The notes under the pieces are model-generated. The model was not told where the DNA came from, ran no database searches, and saw only the letters and a list, made by a program, of their open reading frames with translations. Of a stretch of DNA of 64,000 bases, positions 1 through 12,425 are shown piece by piece. Position 1 is the stretch's first letter. Each line of letters opens with the position of its first letter. Origin of the DNA: Diorhabda sublineata (Eukaryota > Arthropoda > Insecta > Coleoptera > Chrysomelidae); the NCBI RefSeq assembly GCF_026230105.1, contig NC_079474.1:24508794-24572793 (forward strand). Direction: 5' to 3'. The position numbers and the translations under genes were made by a program.

Positions 1-2317
1 TGTATAATTTGTTTTGAATTATGCTAGAGATATAATATTATTATAATTCCGGAAACTTATTGGAAATGTTTATGAACAGTTGAATTTCTGTGATATGAAA
101 GAATAAAAGAAAATGTAGGAGTTATTGAGTTTCTTTCAATAAAGGAGGATGCTCTTTAGAAACTATTTTATATACGACTACCCAAAGGAGATATATTGCA
201 ATTACTATTGAACCATTAAGTTGTAATCTCAAAGAATACACTAAAGTAACACCTAACCATCAATAGGATTATATACATATACTTAAATTAAATTCACCTC
301 AATTACAAGTGACAAATGGTTAGTATTAAGTATTTCTTTGCGCGAAAATATTCATTTCAATCAATTATTGTGACTATAGTGAATTTTTTCGCAAAAATAG
401 AATATTACGATCAAAAAATACATGTAGTTCAAGTAAGGGTTTCAAGTTTGAAAAGGTTTTGATTTCGTAGTACCTCAAATTTAAATTGTGTCGCAGCATT
501 CAAATTTACTAACAAACAAACAACGGAGCAAAATGAAAAAGATATTATAATGGCTCACTCGGGAGCAGTAGAATTATGCTCCAAGCTCGAAATTACTAAT
601 AAAACAATAACCAATAAGTGCAAACTCTTGTGTCTCAATTGACTGATTAAACGAGTATACTGAATATTTGATACTTATCAACAAATTATAAAACTTCATG
701 AATTCTCACCTCAAAAGGATGCCTTTTTTTTGAACAAATAGAAATAAAAAACTAATAGAAAATATCTATCATTCTATTTATTGACATTTAACTCGTAATA
801 TCAAATTTGAAACAGTTTGTGTAACAATCTCCAATTAGAAATCACTATATGGGTAGGTTATAAAAAAAGAGTTTTGAGAATATTTTTAACTATTGTCGCT
901 AAATAGATTTCCACTTATTTCATTTTATTGATATTTGTTTCTATTTGAATAATATTTATTCTAAAAGTACTAAATCGCACCACTTTCTTCTCTAAGATTT
1001 AATTCCAATTGAGGCATTCAAAATTAAATTTCTCGATACAACTCTTACTAGATTTAATGACCATAAGAATATAAGATAACCAAGAAAAGCAACAAACAAA
1101 ATAAAATGCTGATTATTGAAATGTCTACGCACTCTTCTACTACAGAATAATGAAACCTATTTTAGAATATTTATTGTTTATATCTTTTCTAGGAATTCTA
1201 TGACAGAGTGAGTCTAATTTTTAATTTTTTGTTAATTTTTCTATTGATAAACTAGTGTAGGTCTACAATCTATTGGATGCGTTATAAAATTGAACAACTT
1301 GATAGTTGTTGAACATTTCAAATGATAGAATCGACTAAACTAGAAGTCTCTAGGTGTTGTTATGGACCTTTTGATACTTTGTCAAGATATTAAAATTCTG
1401 AATTTGATTATATTTTTATTTCTGATGCTCAAGTTTTATTTAGCATTAAAAAAAATTAGTTCGTAACTCTATACGGTTGATTGCAAAGATGGAAGCTCCT
1501 TTAGATATCAAATTGAATTGTAAAGTTATAAGGCTACCGTCAAATTTGAATTCACGATTAAAGGCCGGAACACACTTGCCTAGAAAATGTTAGCAGACCA
1601 AGTAAACATGACGGACCAAACTATCCAACCAAGATATTATTGCTGGACGATAAAGGGTTCTTCAAACACCAGACAAACTTTTTCAAGATCGCAAAATATC
1701 TTATTTTTGTAGAGTCAGGGATCCTCTAAGACGACGCAAAAAGTATAAAGCAGTGTGTAGAAATCAAAAACACCAGAAACCACTAGAAGTAGAATAAGGA
1801 TGTACACAATGGATCCACCTACAGAGTGTGCTGAAAGATGATTTTAGAATATTTCAGCATTTCTTTGAAACGACTGCGTACAATTACATGTCTTATAAAG
1901 TGAGGAAAAGATATTAAAAAAAAATAGAAGGGGAAATCATCGTTCGGTTAAAAATGCAGAAAACGTTATAAAATGATTAAATTTATAGATAAATGAAAAC
2001 CACTATAATAGACAAAAATCCAGGAGACTATTTACTAGCAAGTCTCAATATCACGAGGTTTTGGAAAATGTACAATTCTGCAGTTGAGGAAGCTTTGAAA
2101 GTTCGACATAGTTATTTTAATAATACATTTTCAATAAAACTTCAACATAGGATTCGGATGCAAATGAATACAGTTTATGCTTTCGAAAAAAAAGAGCCTT
2201 AGATATTGTGATTCTACCATGAAAGTGACTAGTTTAATCGAATTAATACATTTTTTTACTCTTGGTATGAAACTCAAGCAGGTAGTAGGGGAGTAAATGG
2301 AATTATGCCCGCTTTGG
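1..2317. other. AT-rich stretch with one unrecognised short ORF
   Basis: No gene, RNA or repeat is recognised across most of this stretch. A 69-codon open frame at 1993-2202 (plus) is not recognised with confidence. Its middle (VRHSYFNNTF) vaguely resembles the region upstream of the DUF7869 domain, and it lies just before a DUF7869-like remnant, so 1560-2317 could be the decayed 5' part of the same element. That link is inference from position and weak resemblance. Confidence 0.4.
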
Positions 2318-2675
2318 TTAATTTTCTACTATAAATCCTGGTTGTAGAGCTTTCCCTTCATTTGCTGACGGATCTCCCGGCCAAAAGGAAAATTCTTATT
2401 CATCAGCTCTTTGGTCGACGAATGATGCCCCTCTTTCTCTTCAAGAAATAAGAAATAAGAGAACCTTCCCAGTCAGAAGAGCACTCATTTTGCTAGTTGA
2501 TAGGGTCTTTGGAAGTCTTGAAAAAAGAATAAAGAAGTATGAAGTAGTGCTTAATGTTCAAGAATACACAAACATCTACGAGGAAATTGGTACATTAAAA
2601 CATCTTGGAGAAGATTCGTTGATTCGGGATTACAAAGCACTGGGATTGGTTAGAATTCAAATTAATTATCAATAA
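2318..2675 (+). pseudogene. DUF7869-like transposase remnant
   Basis: A single open frame reads through two landmarks that I associate with DUF7869-type transposase-like proteins, which are multicopy in insect genomes. The first is FADGSPGQKENSYSSALW, corresponding to the usual 'SDgCpGQNkN' acidic motif. The second is DRVFGSLEKRIKKYEVV, followed about 20 residues later by TLKHLGEDSLIRDYKAL, corresponding to the usual 'DRVFGRiEk...LG.D....D.K.L' block. The motif Asp is present (ADG), but the usual QNkN reads QKEN. A stop lies directly upstream in frame and the frame ends after YKALGLVRIQINYQ, so the N-terminal half and the extreme C-terminus are missing. Motifs are seen directly; the family name comes from remembered family features, and transposase activity is inferred. 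Confidence 0.6.
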
Positions 2676-5600
2676 TCAATTAATATTAATTATCAATAAT
2701 ATTAATTAGATAAAATGAAATAAACATTTGGCAAACATACAAACCCATTCCAAAGAAGTGAAAAATGAAGTCAAAGCCGAAAAAATTCAAAATTTACAGA
2801 TGCTGCTGTTACTTTATGATGAAAATTGCCAAAAAGATGAAAAACTTCAATTTTCACGACATTCCTGGCCAGTGAATTCACAAGAATGTGATTGTAACGA
2901 GGAGGATAGAGGGCTAGGTGTTCAATTTTTTTTGCTTGATCTCTCATATCGTTTGTTACATTAATAAGAAAAATTAAGGTTTACTTCTGTATGTTCTTTT
3001 TTATTGCGATCAAGTAGAGCATAATCCTCTTCGCTCTACTTCAAAAAGGTTATTATCCACATTATAAATTCAAAAAGAATTCTAACCATTTTTTTTAGTG
3101 ATAGCTAGTTTAAATAACAGTATTTATCTTATTTCAGATACTATCCTATTTTACATAACCCCCTTAATCAATTTTACGTGAAACAAATAAGTATTCCATC
3201 TACTCACTCACTTACGTCTCTTGAAACAAATACCCAATTTTCTCACCAAAGTAAAAAAGGATAATATTCCATTGGAATTTTTGCTCCTCAAATAGTATAT
3301 TACTATTCAGCCGATAATAATATATCACCATAGCACACAATCCAATGCTTCATAAAATGGTCAAACATATTGATATTGAGTACCATTATATAAGAGAAAC
3401 GACACTAGCGAAAGGGAAATTCGCAAAATTAAGATTGAAATTAAACGTCAAGTGAATAAGTATTCAAGTTATATTACTGTCACTATTATTTTTGTTCCAT
3501 AAAAATTTTTGTCTAAAAGGTTATTGTAATATCAAACCAATACTAAAAAAAATGAATGAGATAAAGATTACAGCACTTTTATAAGACTTTATGCATCTCA
3601 TTTTTTGTTTTTATTTTGATTTCATATTCCAACGCAGATTTATGATGAATTCGGGTATAAATGTACGTTTTAAGACTTTAGGAAATAATATTGGCATAAG
3701 CTTTTCTGTTGCTCGCAACATGTGAAAAAATATTTTTCATTATTCCACTCAATGTTAAATAAAACATTTATAACTTGATCTGTAATATTGAAATACTTGT
3801 TTGTTTAAAGCATAACAAAACGACCTGGAGGATAAGTGCTTTTTGTGCAACTGAAATATTTTATAGAATTTGTTGTGGTTTCCTCAAGTGGATCAGCATA
3901 TCATATTTATAAAAGGTAAAAAAGGCATTTTCTGATAAAAACATAATACCGCATTGGGATAGAATATTTTATTTTCTTAAAAATAAATACGCAACAATAA
4001 CAAAGAGTTTTATCTTGAATTTATTTTGAGCTATATCAAAATCAATATATAATACGATTTGAATATTTATCTCGGAGATAAAATTCAATTTACACCATAA
4101 ATCATACCATCATACTTATACCTAGAGCCTTGGTGAATTAAGTTAATGAGGTTAGAGGTGTATGGATTGAAGATGCTTGGTGGATATTTTAGTTTTCTTA
4201 ATCCAACCAAAAACAGCATAATCATTTTTTGGTTTCAGGACATCTAATGACGCAGAAGGTCTTTCATGTAAATTAATTTAGATTCCTTTGTTCACATTTA
4301 TTTTACCCTTAGATTATAATGATATTCTTGTTCCACTTCTGATCCATTACTAAATCAGAACAATTAGTTATCATTACGTCACACTGTAACCTATTATGTA
4401 TAGAATTACTTTGACACACTGACACCGTCTGTATCTTTTAAGGTGTGCCATGTGTAAAAGCCTAAATTCGAAAAAGCTCCATCTCTGGATCGTGTCTAGC
4501 AAGTCCTTCTAATTAGATAATTGCGTTTAAAAGAGTTCCCCAAACAAAAAATATTTGAAAGGATCATTAGAAGATCTGTAGTATCACATGAGCTAATGAG
4601 CTGGTGTCGTGAGTTTGAATTTGATAGACAGTCTTGTATAAATGAACATGTAGGTGGAGATCCCACAATCTTACAAAAACCGAAACCTGTGTTCTTCTTT
4701 TGCAAGATTACCAATAAGAGACGATAAAAAGCACCGGGGGACGTTGTGCAAAAAAGTTTTCTTGCATCAAGATCACGACTTCAATCACAAGTCACTGTAA
4801 AGGGTGAATATGGATGATAATAAATCGTCTCTTTCTATTTCTATGGAAAGAAAAGTTAGCAATTAATGTTAAAAGTTGCATGTTGATACTTCATACTTTT
4901 TTATAAATTCTATTTCAGATTTACTGGAATCATAGCATTAAATTAAAAATGGAGATGTGTATGAACCTTCACTACAAATACTAGAATTGTGGAATAAAAC
5001 AGTTGATTGTGGTTCAGTCCTCTCCTCCACAAAATTCATATCATTAACATATCATTATCATAACTATTTTGTTATTGATTCTGAAATATTTTTTACGAAA
5101 AAAACTATTCATATATCTATATTAGTAACCACTGAGTTTAATTATCATATTATATATTTTCGTTCTTTGACTAATTATTATTTTATTGTAGATTGGGTTG
5201 TTGGTTAAAATCTAAAGTACATATTTCGCAAAATAAATTCCCATATTCCCAAATTGATTTTTAAAATCAGTTAACACAACATAGACTCAAATATAGCCAG
5301 AAACTTGAGTAACTAACCTCAATTATCTAGCAATTCTGATAAGGTATATGGATTATACACAAAACATTTTGGAACTGTGGGTATGTGAATTCACAATCGG
5401 TTTCTTATACTATAACAAGTAGTTTATATCATCTCGCCGTACTCCGTACTACCAAATGATTCTGCAAAATTTTCTCTTCTGCAGGCGTGTATTCAATTTA
5501 AGAAACCCACACCAAATCTCGAAACTGTTGGGTGTGTAATAATGAGTGTTACTGTTCAGTGAATATATCCAATTATCAATTATTATGACATTGTTTGAAA

Positions 5601-8600
5601 TTACCATTGTTATTTATCTTGTAATAATCAATTTGTTGACGAACAAATGAATACGAAACAGTCTAATTTGCATGCTAGTTATATAAAATAAATCATAAAT
5701 AGTTGGACTCGCATTTGACTAAATACTGTTAGTACACCAATCATCTTTTCATGCCATTTTCGGTTTAATATTAGAAGAAAATTGCAAATTTTGAATAGGA
5801 TCAAATGCACTAAGTGCTTTAAGCACTTATCGTGTTTTGACGGAAATTATTCATCGTTTAGCGACCTGAGAGCAATTTAATCTTTATTAAACCTGCACCC
5901 TTAATAATAGGGTCCTTGCATACTTTTGTTTATACTTCAACTACGTTTAGTACATCGTTCTTAAAAACATACTATTTGTTAATTTTTTTATACGGTATAT
6001 TATTTCATAAAAAATTAAATAAATTTAAATACCTAGATGACGCGCCAAAACACATTTGTTCTTACATAGAAGAGTGTGACGTAGAAAGTAAGTAAACAGA
6101 TCTAATGTTATTACACCAGAAATGTTATGCACATTTAATAATATTTTCTATATAGACATTGTCGTACTCCACATGAATAATGGTAATTTTATTATTTGTG
6201 CTTTACACGTACTTGTAATAAACCCATCTTTTATATATAAATCATATGCTTTTGCACTTGAGGGGCATTTTATTTTCATCACATATTGATGGTTAATAGC
6301 AGCTGGAGATGCTCCTAAGTAAGGATACTGAAATTTGAGCGAACCTTCAACCTACAAAAGAGCTGTTAGATATTTACTCGAACTAAACAGCGGGGCTCAT
6401 TGCAGGAACTTTAAAAACTTTAAAAGATTAAAAATTCTGACTCTTGACAATTGAAATCAAATTGATACTCTCTTTATAAGCATTTTCCACTCCGCCTAGT
6501 CATGCAGTTGACTTATACAAATTAGGTAGCCTTTCTTGACTGAATCAAATATGGTGTGAATAAGAGTAAGACCAACTGAATAATTTTGTTGTTTAATTGG
6601 TAAACAGGTGGATGCCGCCATTGATTTCTGAGTTCTGTAAAAACGAAAAACAGAAGCTTCAGCAGCTTCTGAATGAGTTACATCTTATTTTCTGGGAATA
6701 GAAGAGATGGTAACTATACTGAGTGGATCACTATAAAAATAATATTAATTTAGATGTCCCCAATGATCCAGTTTATTTTGATTTTTTGTTATCTTATTAT
6801 GAACATAACAGTGTCAAGAATAGCAAAAGGATTTATTTTTATGATTGAAGGGAGATATCAACATTGCTAGAATGATTTTTTAAATATTCAACAAACTCTG
6901 AGTTTGTAAGCCATTGATTTTTAAATAATTATATCATTTTTTGTTTGTTATTTTTATTTTGTTCAACCTACAATAAATAGCTACTCACACAATGAAGCAA
7001 ACATTCATTTTTGTTGAAATTAAAATTAATATTTTGATAAACGGAATTTATTTACAAGCAATCCATTCAACCAATCAAGAAGATTATCATTTATTGCATT
7101 CAATAAATAATTCAAAAACAAGTATTCTCTTTAGTAGCGAATCTTATTATTTCATTAAGATAATCAATTTTATATACAATATTTCACGCTCTAGGTATAC
7201 ACGATTCTAATTCTTTCAAGTAGCTTTCTCTACTGTCGGTGTAGATTGTTCTCCAATTGAACCATTTAATACTTCGAAGATATTCATAGCCAAATGTTCT
7301 ACAAATTGATTTGCATCTCAAAATGACAGTTTTACAAAGGAAAATTCATCAGTTACTACAATCTCTGTATATAATTCTACTTCTGCTTAATGCGAATAAT
7401 TCCGACAGAATAATCAATTTATTACTATAATAAACACGAAAATTATCCTATCATATATCACACAACATATTTCATTGTTACTTTCGCATTGAAGCTTTTT
7501 TGTGTTTTAATTTAATATTTCATTCAACAGATCATTCTCATCGCAAAGCTATATTTATTTCACGAGAAGTATGATTGATCGTCTAAATTTATCTGCAGTG
7601 TTTTGTAATGTACTGTGTGCTAATTCTAACCGTAATCGAATAATTAAAATAATATGAAACGCCGTTTAATTACATCTAGTTATAATTCACGCATAGTTAC
7701 AAACTTTTCCGTATAAATTTTCACTTTTTCTTTGGATTTTGACGCAATTATTGCAAATCTACCCTTCATATCTATTTATTTTAGTTTTTAATATACAGTT
7801 TTTTCTTATTTGATTGAAGTATATATGATTCACATATTATATTATTATATCCGATTATTCACGCTACAGATTAAGAGAATTTTTTCTATTCACTACATTT
7901 ACCTATTTTTTACTTTCATCCACTTTTCACTTAGTTATTGGAAATATGTAAAATTTGCACTTACTATTTTTGCTTGTATCTTTGAACTTAACGATAATCG
8001 ATTAAAGGAATGTAACACCATTGGCGAAAAACTTGTTCCTCATTTGACTTGCTGCTGACTACCTTTAAAAATTTTATACATTCTTTAATCCAATATTCAG
8101 ATGACCTTTGTACTAGGTTGACAACATATTTGTTCAATATCGAAGGTGAAGTTGAACTTGAATACCATAATGTTATTTATCCACACCATGACAAATATTT
8201 TCTCTTGAACACTGGACTGAACAAGTTTTCACCGATTTTTTCGATGCAGTTTTCTCACGGTTAAAGGCTCCTTTAAGACGCTAGAAGAAGATTGACAAGC
8301 ATAGTTCTATCTTTTGACAGATACTATGGACAATACTTTGTCCTTTTCTAATGTCATTGGGGAAAGAAACAAAATTAAACGTAGAAGTGTAAGACATTCT
8401 CCGAACTTTTCGGCTTGTAGAAGATTTTGCAGCAATTACAAAATCTCCGTCAACATGCTGTAGGTAAAAATCGCAGGCAGTACAAGTTAAAAAATAAGAC
8501 AATTTATTAATTATTGAAATCATATGTAGTTTTTTACTATTTGTATGTAGCTCTATTTTATCCCGAACTTGATTGAATAATGCCGTAGGTAACAGAGGAG

Positions 8601-10187
8601 TTCATTATTCGAAATTGTTCATAAAAATCTAAATCCAATGCTTTTTCTATGATGATATATTTTTCGTCTTCGGGCAATAATATTTTTTTCTTTGGATGTG
8701 TTTGACTCGAACTTAACACGATATTTAACCATAGGGTCATAAACCTTTTATTTTTCAAAACTTATCACAGGGACCCCTGAGTCAGATTGCAATTCAAACA
8801 TAACCTACGTTTGCATTTGACGTTCGTTACTAAAGAAGTCTTTCATGTACTAAAGTGAAACATTTCTGACTTTACCTCAAAGTTCAAATTAAAAGAACAT
8901 TTAGACTTATTCATGAAACGTACGACTCAATTTAATCGGTACTTTCAATTTCTAGCTTCCTTTAAATGTATTATGAAAACGGCCGTTAACTTACTAATAT
9001 TTTGAGTACAGTATTAAGTCTATTTAGTCGGAATATCGTGTATCAAAATATACATGAATCATCTATAATCCTGTAACATAGATATTGTTCCAAATACGTG
9101 TTCAATATTTAGTATTTCCCTCGGAACATATACTCGTACTTTGAGAATAGATTGCGGCGGCCTTGACTAATTATATACGATACTCTTGAAGTAATTGTAG
9201 CTCTATCTCTAACACAAAGGATACGAAACTTTCTTTATAGCAAACTTGGTTAAATTCTGTTAGCTACCTTAAGGTATGATTATACTTATCCACTCAAGGA
9301 ATTTCGGGAATATATACAGAATTGTACAGTAATTGTATTCATGAGGGATGAGCAGAAAGGCTAATTCTAGTTACCGAACTTCGTCTCTTATTATCTTGTT
9401 AGTAATCTTAGAAACTTTACTAACGATTATTTTGATACGATATCAAATAATTGTGCTCTTATCCGCATTTTCTCTTGGGATATATAGATACTTTTTATAA
9501 AGTGAATTTTTTGTTTAATTCAACATTCACTTTGATATCTCATGAATCCACTTATTAATATTAAACTATTTTTCATCTGTATAATTAAATGATTCGACCC
9601 TATATATTATATATCTATTTTTATACATATTTATCTATCTTTGATTTTCGAAAAGTACATCTTATAAGTGAAATTGATTAGATTTCCAATATTGCTGACT
9701 TAGTTAATTTGGAAGATACAGAACGTATATTGGCAATCGAAGTGAATTCAGTAGAAACCATTAAGATCCACATTGATTACATTGATGGAGGGTTACTCTT
9801 CAACGAAGATAAATCGCTTGACTTCCTTGGAAAATGGTCACAATCAACAGTTACATCCCTTAGATGAGACCACAAAAGGTTACTTTTTGTTCAAGATTAG
9901 TTTCAACTAATTTGACGCACCCCATCTATTTTTTTCGGAATACGATTGGCAGAATGTTTCAGTACACTCATTGAAATCCTGATTAATAGATATATACGGA
10001 ATATGTACAGTAAATGTTTGGAAGATAATTTCATGGGAAATAAGTCTTTATTACTAATAAGATTTGTTTCAACGCTATAATGAGGTGAAAACTATTCATT
10101 CGATGTGAAAAATGTATACCACTTACAAATCACAATGAAACAGTATGTATTGTAATATATAGACCAAACTAAGATATGAAATAGATA
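2676..10187. other. Long AT-rich stretch without recognisable features
   Basis: I see no gene, transposon end or RNA here. Short frames at 2728-2964, 4521-4727, 4957-5208, 7810-8058 and 8558-8758 have no motif I recognise and look like chance frames in AT-rich DNA. A short inverted repeat (8-bp arms, 1-nt spacer) lies near 5815-5831. Confidence 0.5.
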
Positions 10188-10189
10188 TA

Positions 10190-11208
10190 CAGAGTGTATC
10201 TCAAAAAATTGTACACACATGGTATGATCAATGAATTTTTATAATAGCTTCTGTTTTATACTTTCGTTTGTCTAAACAAGCAGTGATAAGTTTGAATCAG
10301 TTGTGGCATGCCAGTCTGCTACTATAGCCGCTTTATAGACATCGTGTTTGTAGTATATGTCGTGACCCTATGACGAGATAAGACAACTAATATGTAAATC
10401 TCGTTTTGGTCTCGTCAGTTTTAATCAAGTCCTAAAATTATATTTGTCGCCTCGGTAGGTATAGCGTGATAGCTGCCAATTTTTTTAAAGGTCTCAAAGA
10501 AGTGGGTTTGTCAATGAGAACTTCAACTACAAGACAAAATTCATAGTTGTTATGTCGGGACTGTGTGGAGACCAACTTAGGTCACATGTCCTTTAGATCA
10601 ATTTACCAGGAAAAGTTTCACAAACTCGTTTCAAAGATTCATTGAACGTTTGTGAAGTTGTTCCGTTCTGTGGGAACAATGTTTTTTGGTTATAACTATT
10701 AAGTTTTGTGTTTTGTAGTTCAGGCGCGAAGGATTTGTCTAACATCTGCACATGATACTCTGATTTTACTGTAAATGAGCTTCATCTGATAACAAAGTGT
10801 TGATAAATGTTGGAAAACACTCAATTACCTGGATCTGACCAGCAACCTGAGGTTTTTAATCGTACACTAACTGAATTCTGTAGGGGTGTAACTCAAAAAA
10901 TTATCTAAAATACGGAATAATGATGATTTATTCACTTTTGAAGCACCAGAAGCTCCCGAATAGACAAGTCATGCTCGAGTAGAGCTAATAGCTTTGTCTA
11001 CGCCTGGTGCATCATTTAAGTCACGAACATTGGGAACATTGCAGTTTTCTACGCTCGCAGAATTAATGTTTTCATAAAACTCACGTACGCACAATACGCG
11101 GTAAGCTGTCGAAAAACGCTCTATAACAACTAAATTCCTAAGAACCAGGCTACCGAATAGATCACATAATAAGTAATACAAAGGTAAACTTTCTATTGAG
11201 ACACTTTG
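10190..11208 (-). mobile_element. Degenerate ITm (DUF4817-type) DNA transposon with short TIRs
   Basis: The plus strand begins TA|CAGAGTGTATCTCAA at 10188 and ends TTGAGACACTTTG|TA at 11210. The two ends are imperfect inverted repeats (CARAGTGT..CTCAA) flanked by TA, as expected for TA-inserting ITm elements. The element is about 1.0 kb. On the minus strand just inside the right end, a 70-codon frame (10969-11181) carries VVIERFSTAYRVLCVREFYE and later NVPNVRDLND. This resembles the first helix-turn-helix (DUF4817-like) of insect ITm transposases. The rest of the interior has stops in all frames, and I could not recognise the catalytic DDE region. TIRs and flanking TA are seen; the family call is inference. 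Confidence 0.5.
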
Positions 11209-11210
11209 TA

Positions 11211-12165
11211 TGAAATTGTCCTCTATCTACTTACGTATAACTTCGTCAAAATATCCATTAAATGAATACCTAAATGAAATCAATGATCTGCTTCAAACGA
11301 TACCGCTTTAGATTTCGAAATATGCTTTGCTCAATTATGAACAGAACAACCATACCTCTTACAAAACACATATTCTACGTTTTAGTTAAATAAAAATTTT
11401 AAACAATGCACAACTTCTTATATAATAACAGTTATAGCATATTTTTCGAAACGATTTTACCATAAATGATTTGGATGGTCGAAAGAGTGGCGAGAACAGA
11501 ATTTTGAAAGTGCTCTTTGTTTCAGTAATTTCACTTCATTTTATCAATAGTACTAAGACTAAGACCAATATTTCTACTAAAAGGACATAGCACAAGGACT
11601 ACAATTCCAGTAAGTTATTTTTGATCCTAACTTTTATTTTAAAATATAAATATAACATTACGACTGATTGCCATTGTTAAGTTCTCGTATTGAAAAGAGA
11701 ATATTTCTCAATTCGGGGTAATGTATGTAGCTGATTAAATAAAATTTTCTTCAGCGAAAAAAGAAAAATGTCTAACTACGAAAATTTCAAGGAATCTTAA
11801 TGAAACACCTTACATTATGATGATTAGAATATTGTTTGTAGGTGATAAATGGAATGTTTGTTGTAGAATGAAAAATTTTGTTTTTGGTAAAAATGTTATG
11901 AAAAAAAAAAATTCAACGAGATCTTTAACAAGAAGCTCGGATGGCTCCGTATGTAGGTAAAGTCTAAACCATTCTCAGAAATCTACCTTTCCGTTTTGTA
12001 GATTGTGGACTTCGTGAAAAGCCCTATGTGACAAATAGATATTTAACAGTTCAATAATAATAAACTTCCCATGAAATGTTCTATATATGACTATTTCTCA
12101 ATGATATACCAATGTCTCACTTCACCCTAAAAAGTCTCACCAATCAGACAGTCAGTCAAACATCA
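11211..12165. other. No recognisable feature
   Basis: AT-rich sequence with no open frame or repeat that I can assign. Confidence 0.5.
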
Positions 12166-12425
12166 AAGTAATGGTCATGGCTCCTTTTTTTTTCGGTTGT
12201 GGGCGATAAGATTTCATTTTAGGGAAAACAACTTGTCTAGCCTGCCAACCAGATTTGATATCATGCGACTTCTAGCTTTTCCATATAGTAACAAATAAGC
12301 TGAAAGGAAACGTTTTAATACCATGTCCGATATTCAAGAGATCTGTCTGAAGTCATTTCAAAAGAAACGTACCAGAAATGTTTTTTGTCATGGAATAAAC
12401 CTTAACATAATAGCTTTCCTACCTT
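12166..12425 (+). pseudogene. Mariner transposase C-terminal fragment
   Basis: A plus-strand frame reads ACQPDLISCDF, then LFPYSNK, then KRFNTMSDIQE with ICLKSFQKK after it. This matches the mariner block 'SPDLaPcDFFLFPkLK..LkG.RF.t.e.IqE.s...L'. The Asp of PDL would be the third catalytic Asp of the DD34D triad. Just upstream, KVMVMAPFF resembles the earlier 'mvmvFfD..G' strand, so the segment between them, including the 'HHDNAPAH' motif, seems deleted. There is an in-frame stop at the position of an expected aromatic residue. This is a short, dead fragment. Motif matches are from memory of the family. Confidence 0.5.

Noticed and set aside
5815..5831. AAGTGCTT-T-AAGCACTT inverted repeat
   Set aside because: It is short, isolated and not next to any gene; likely chance.
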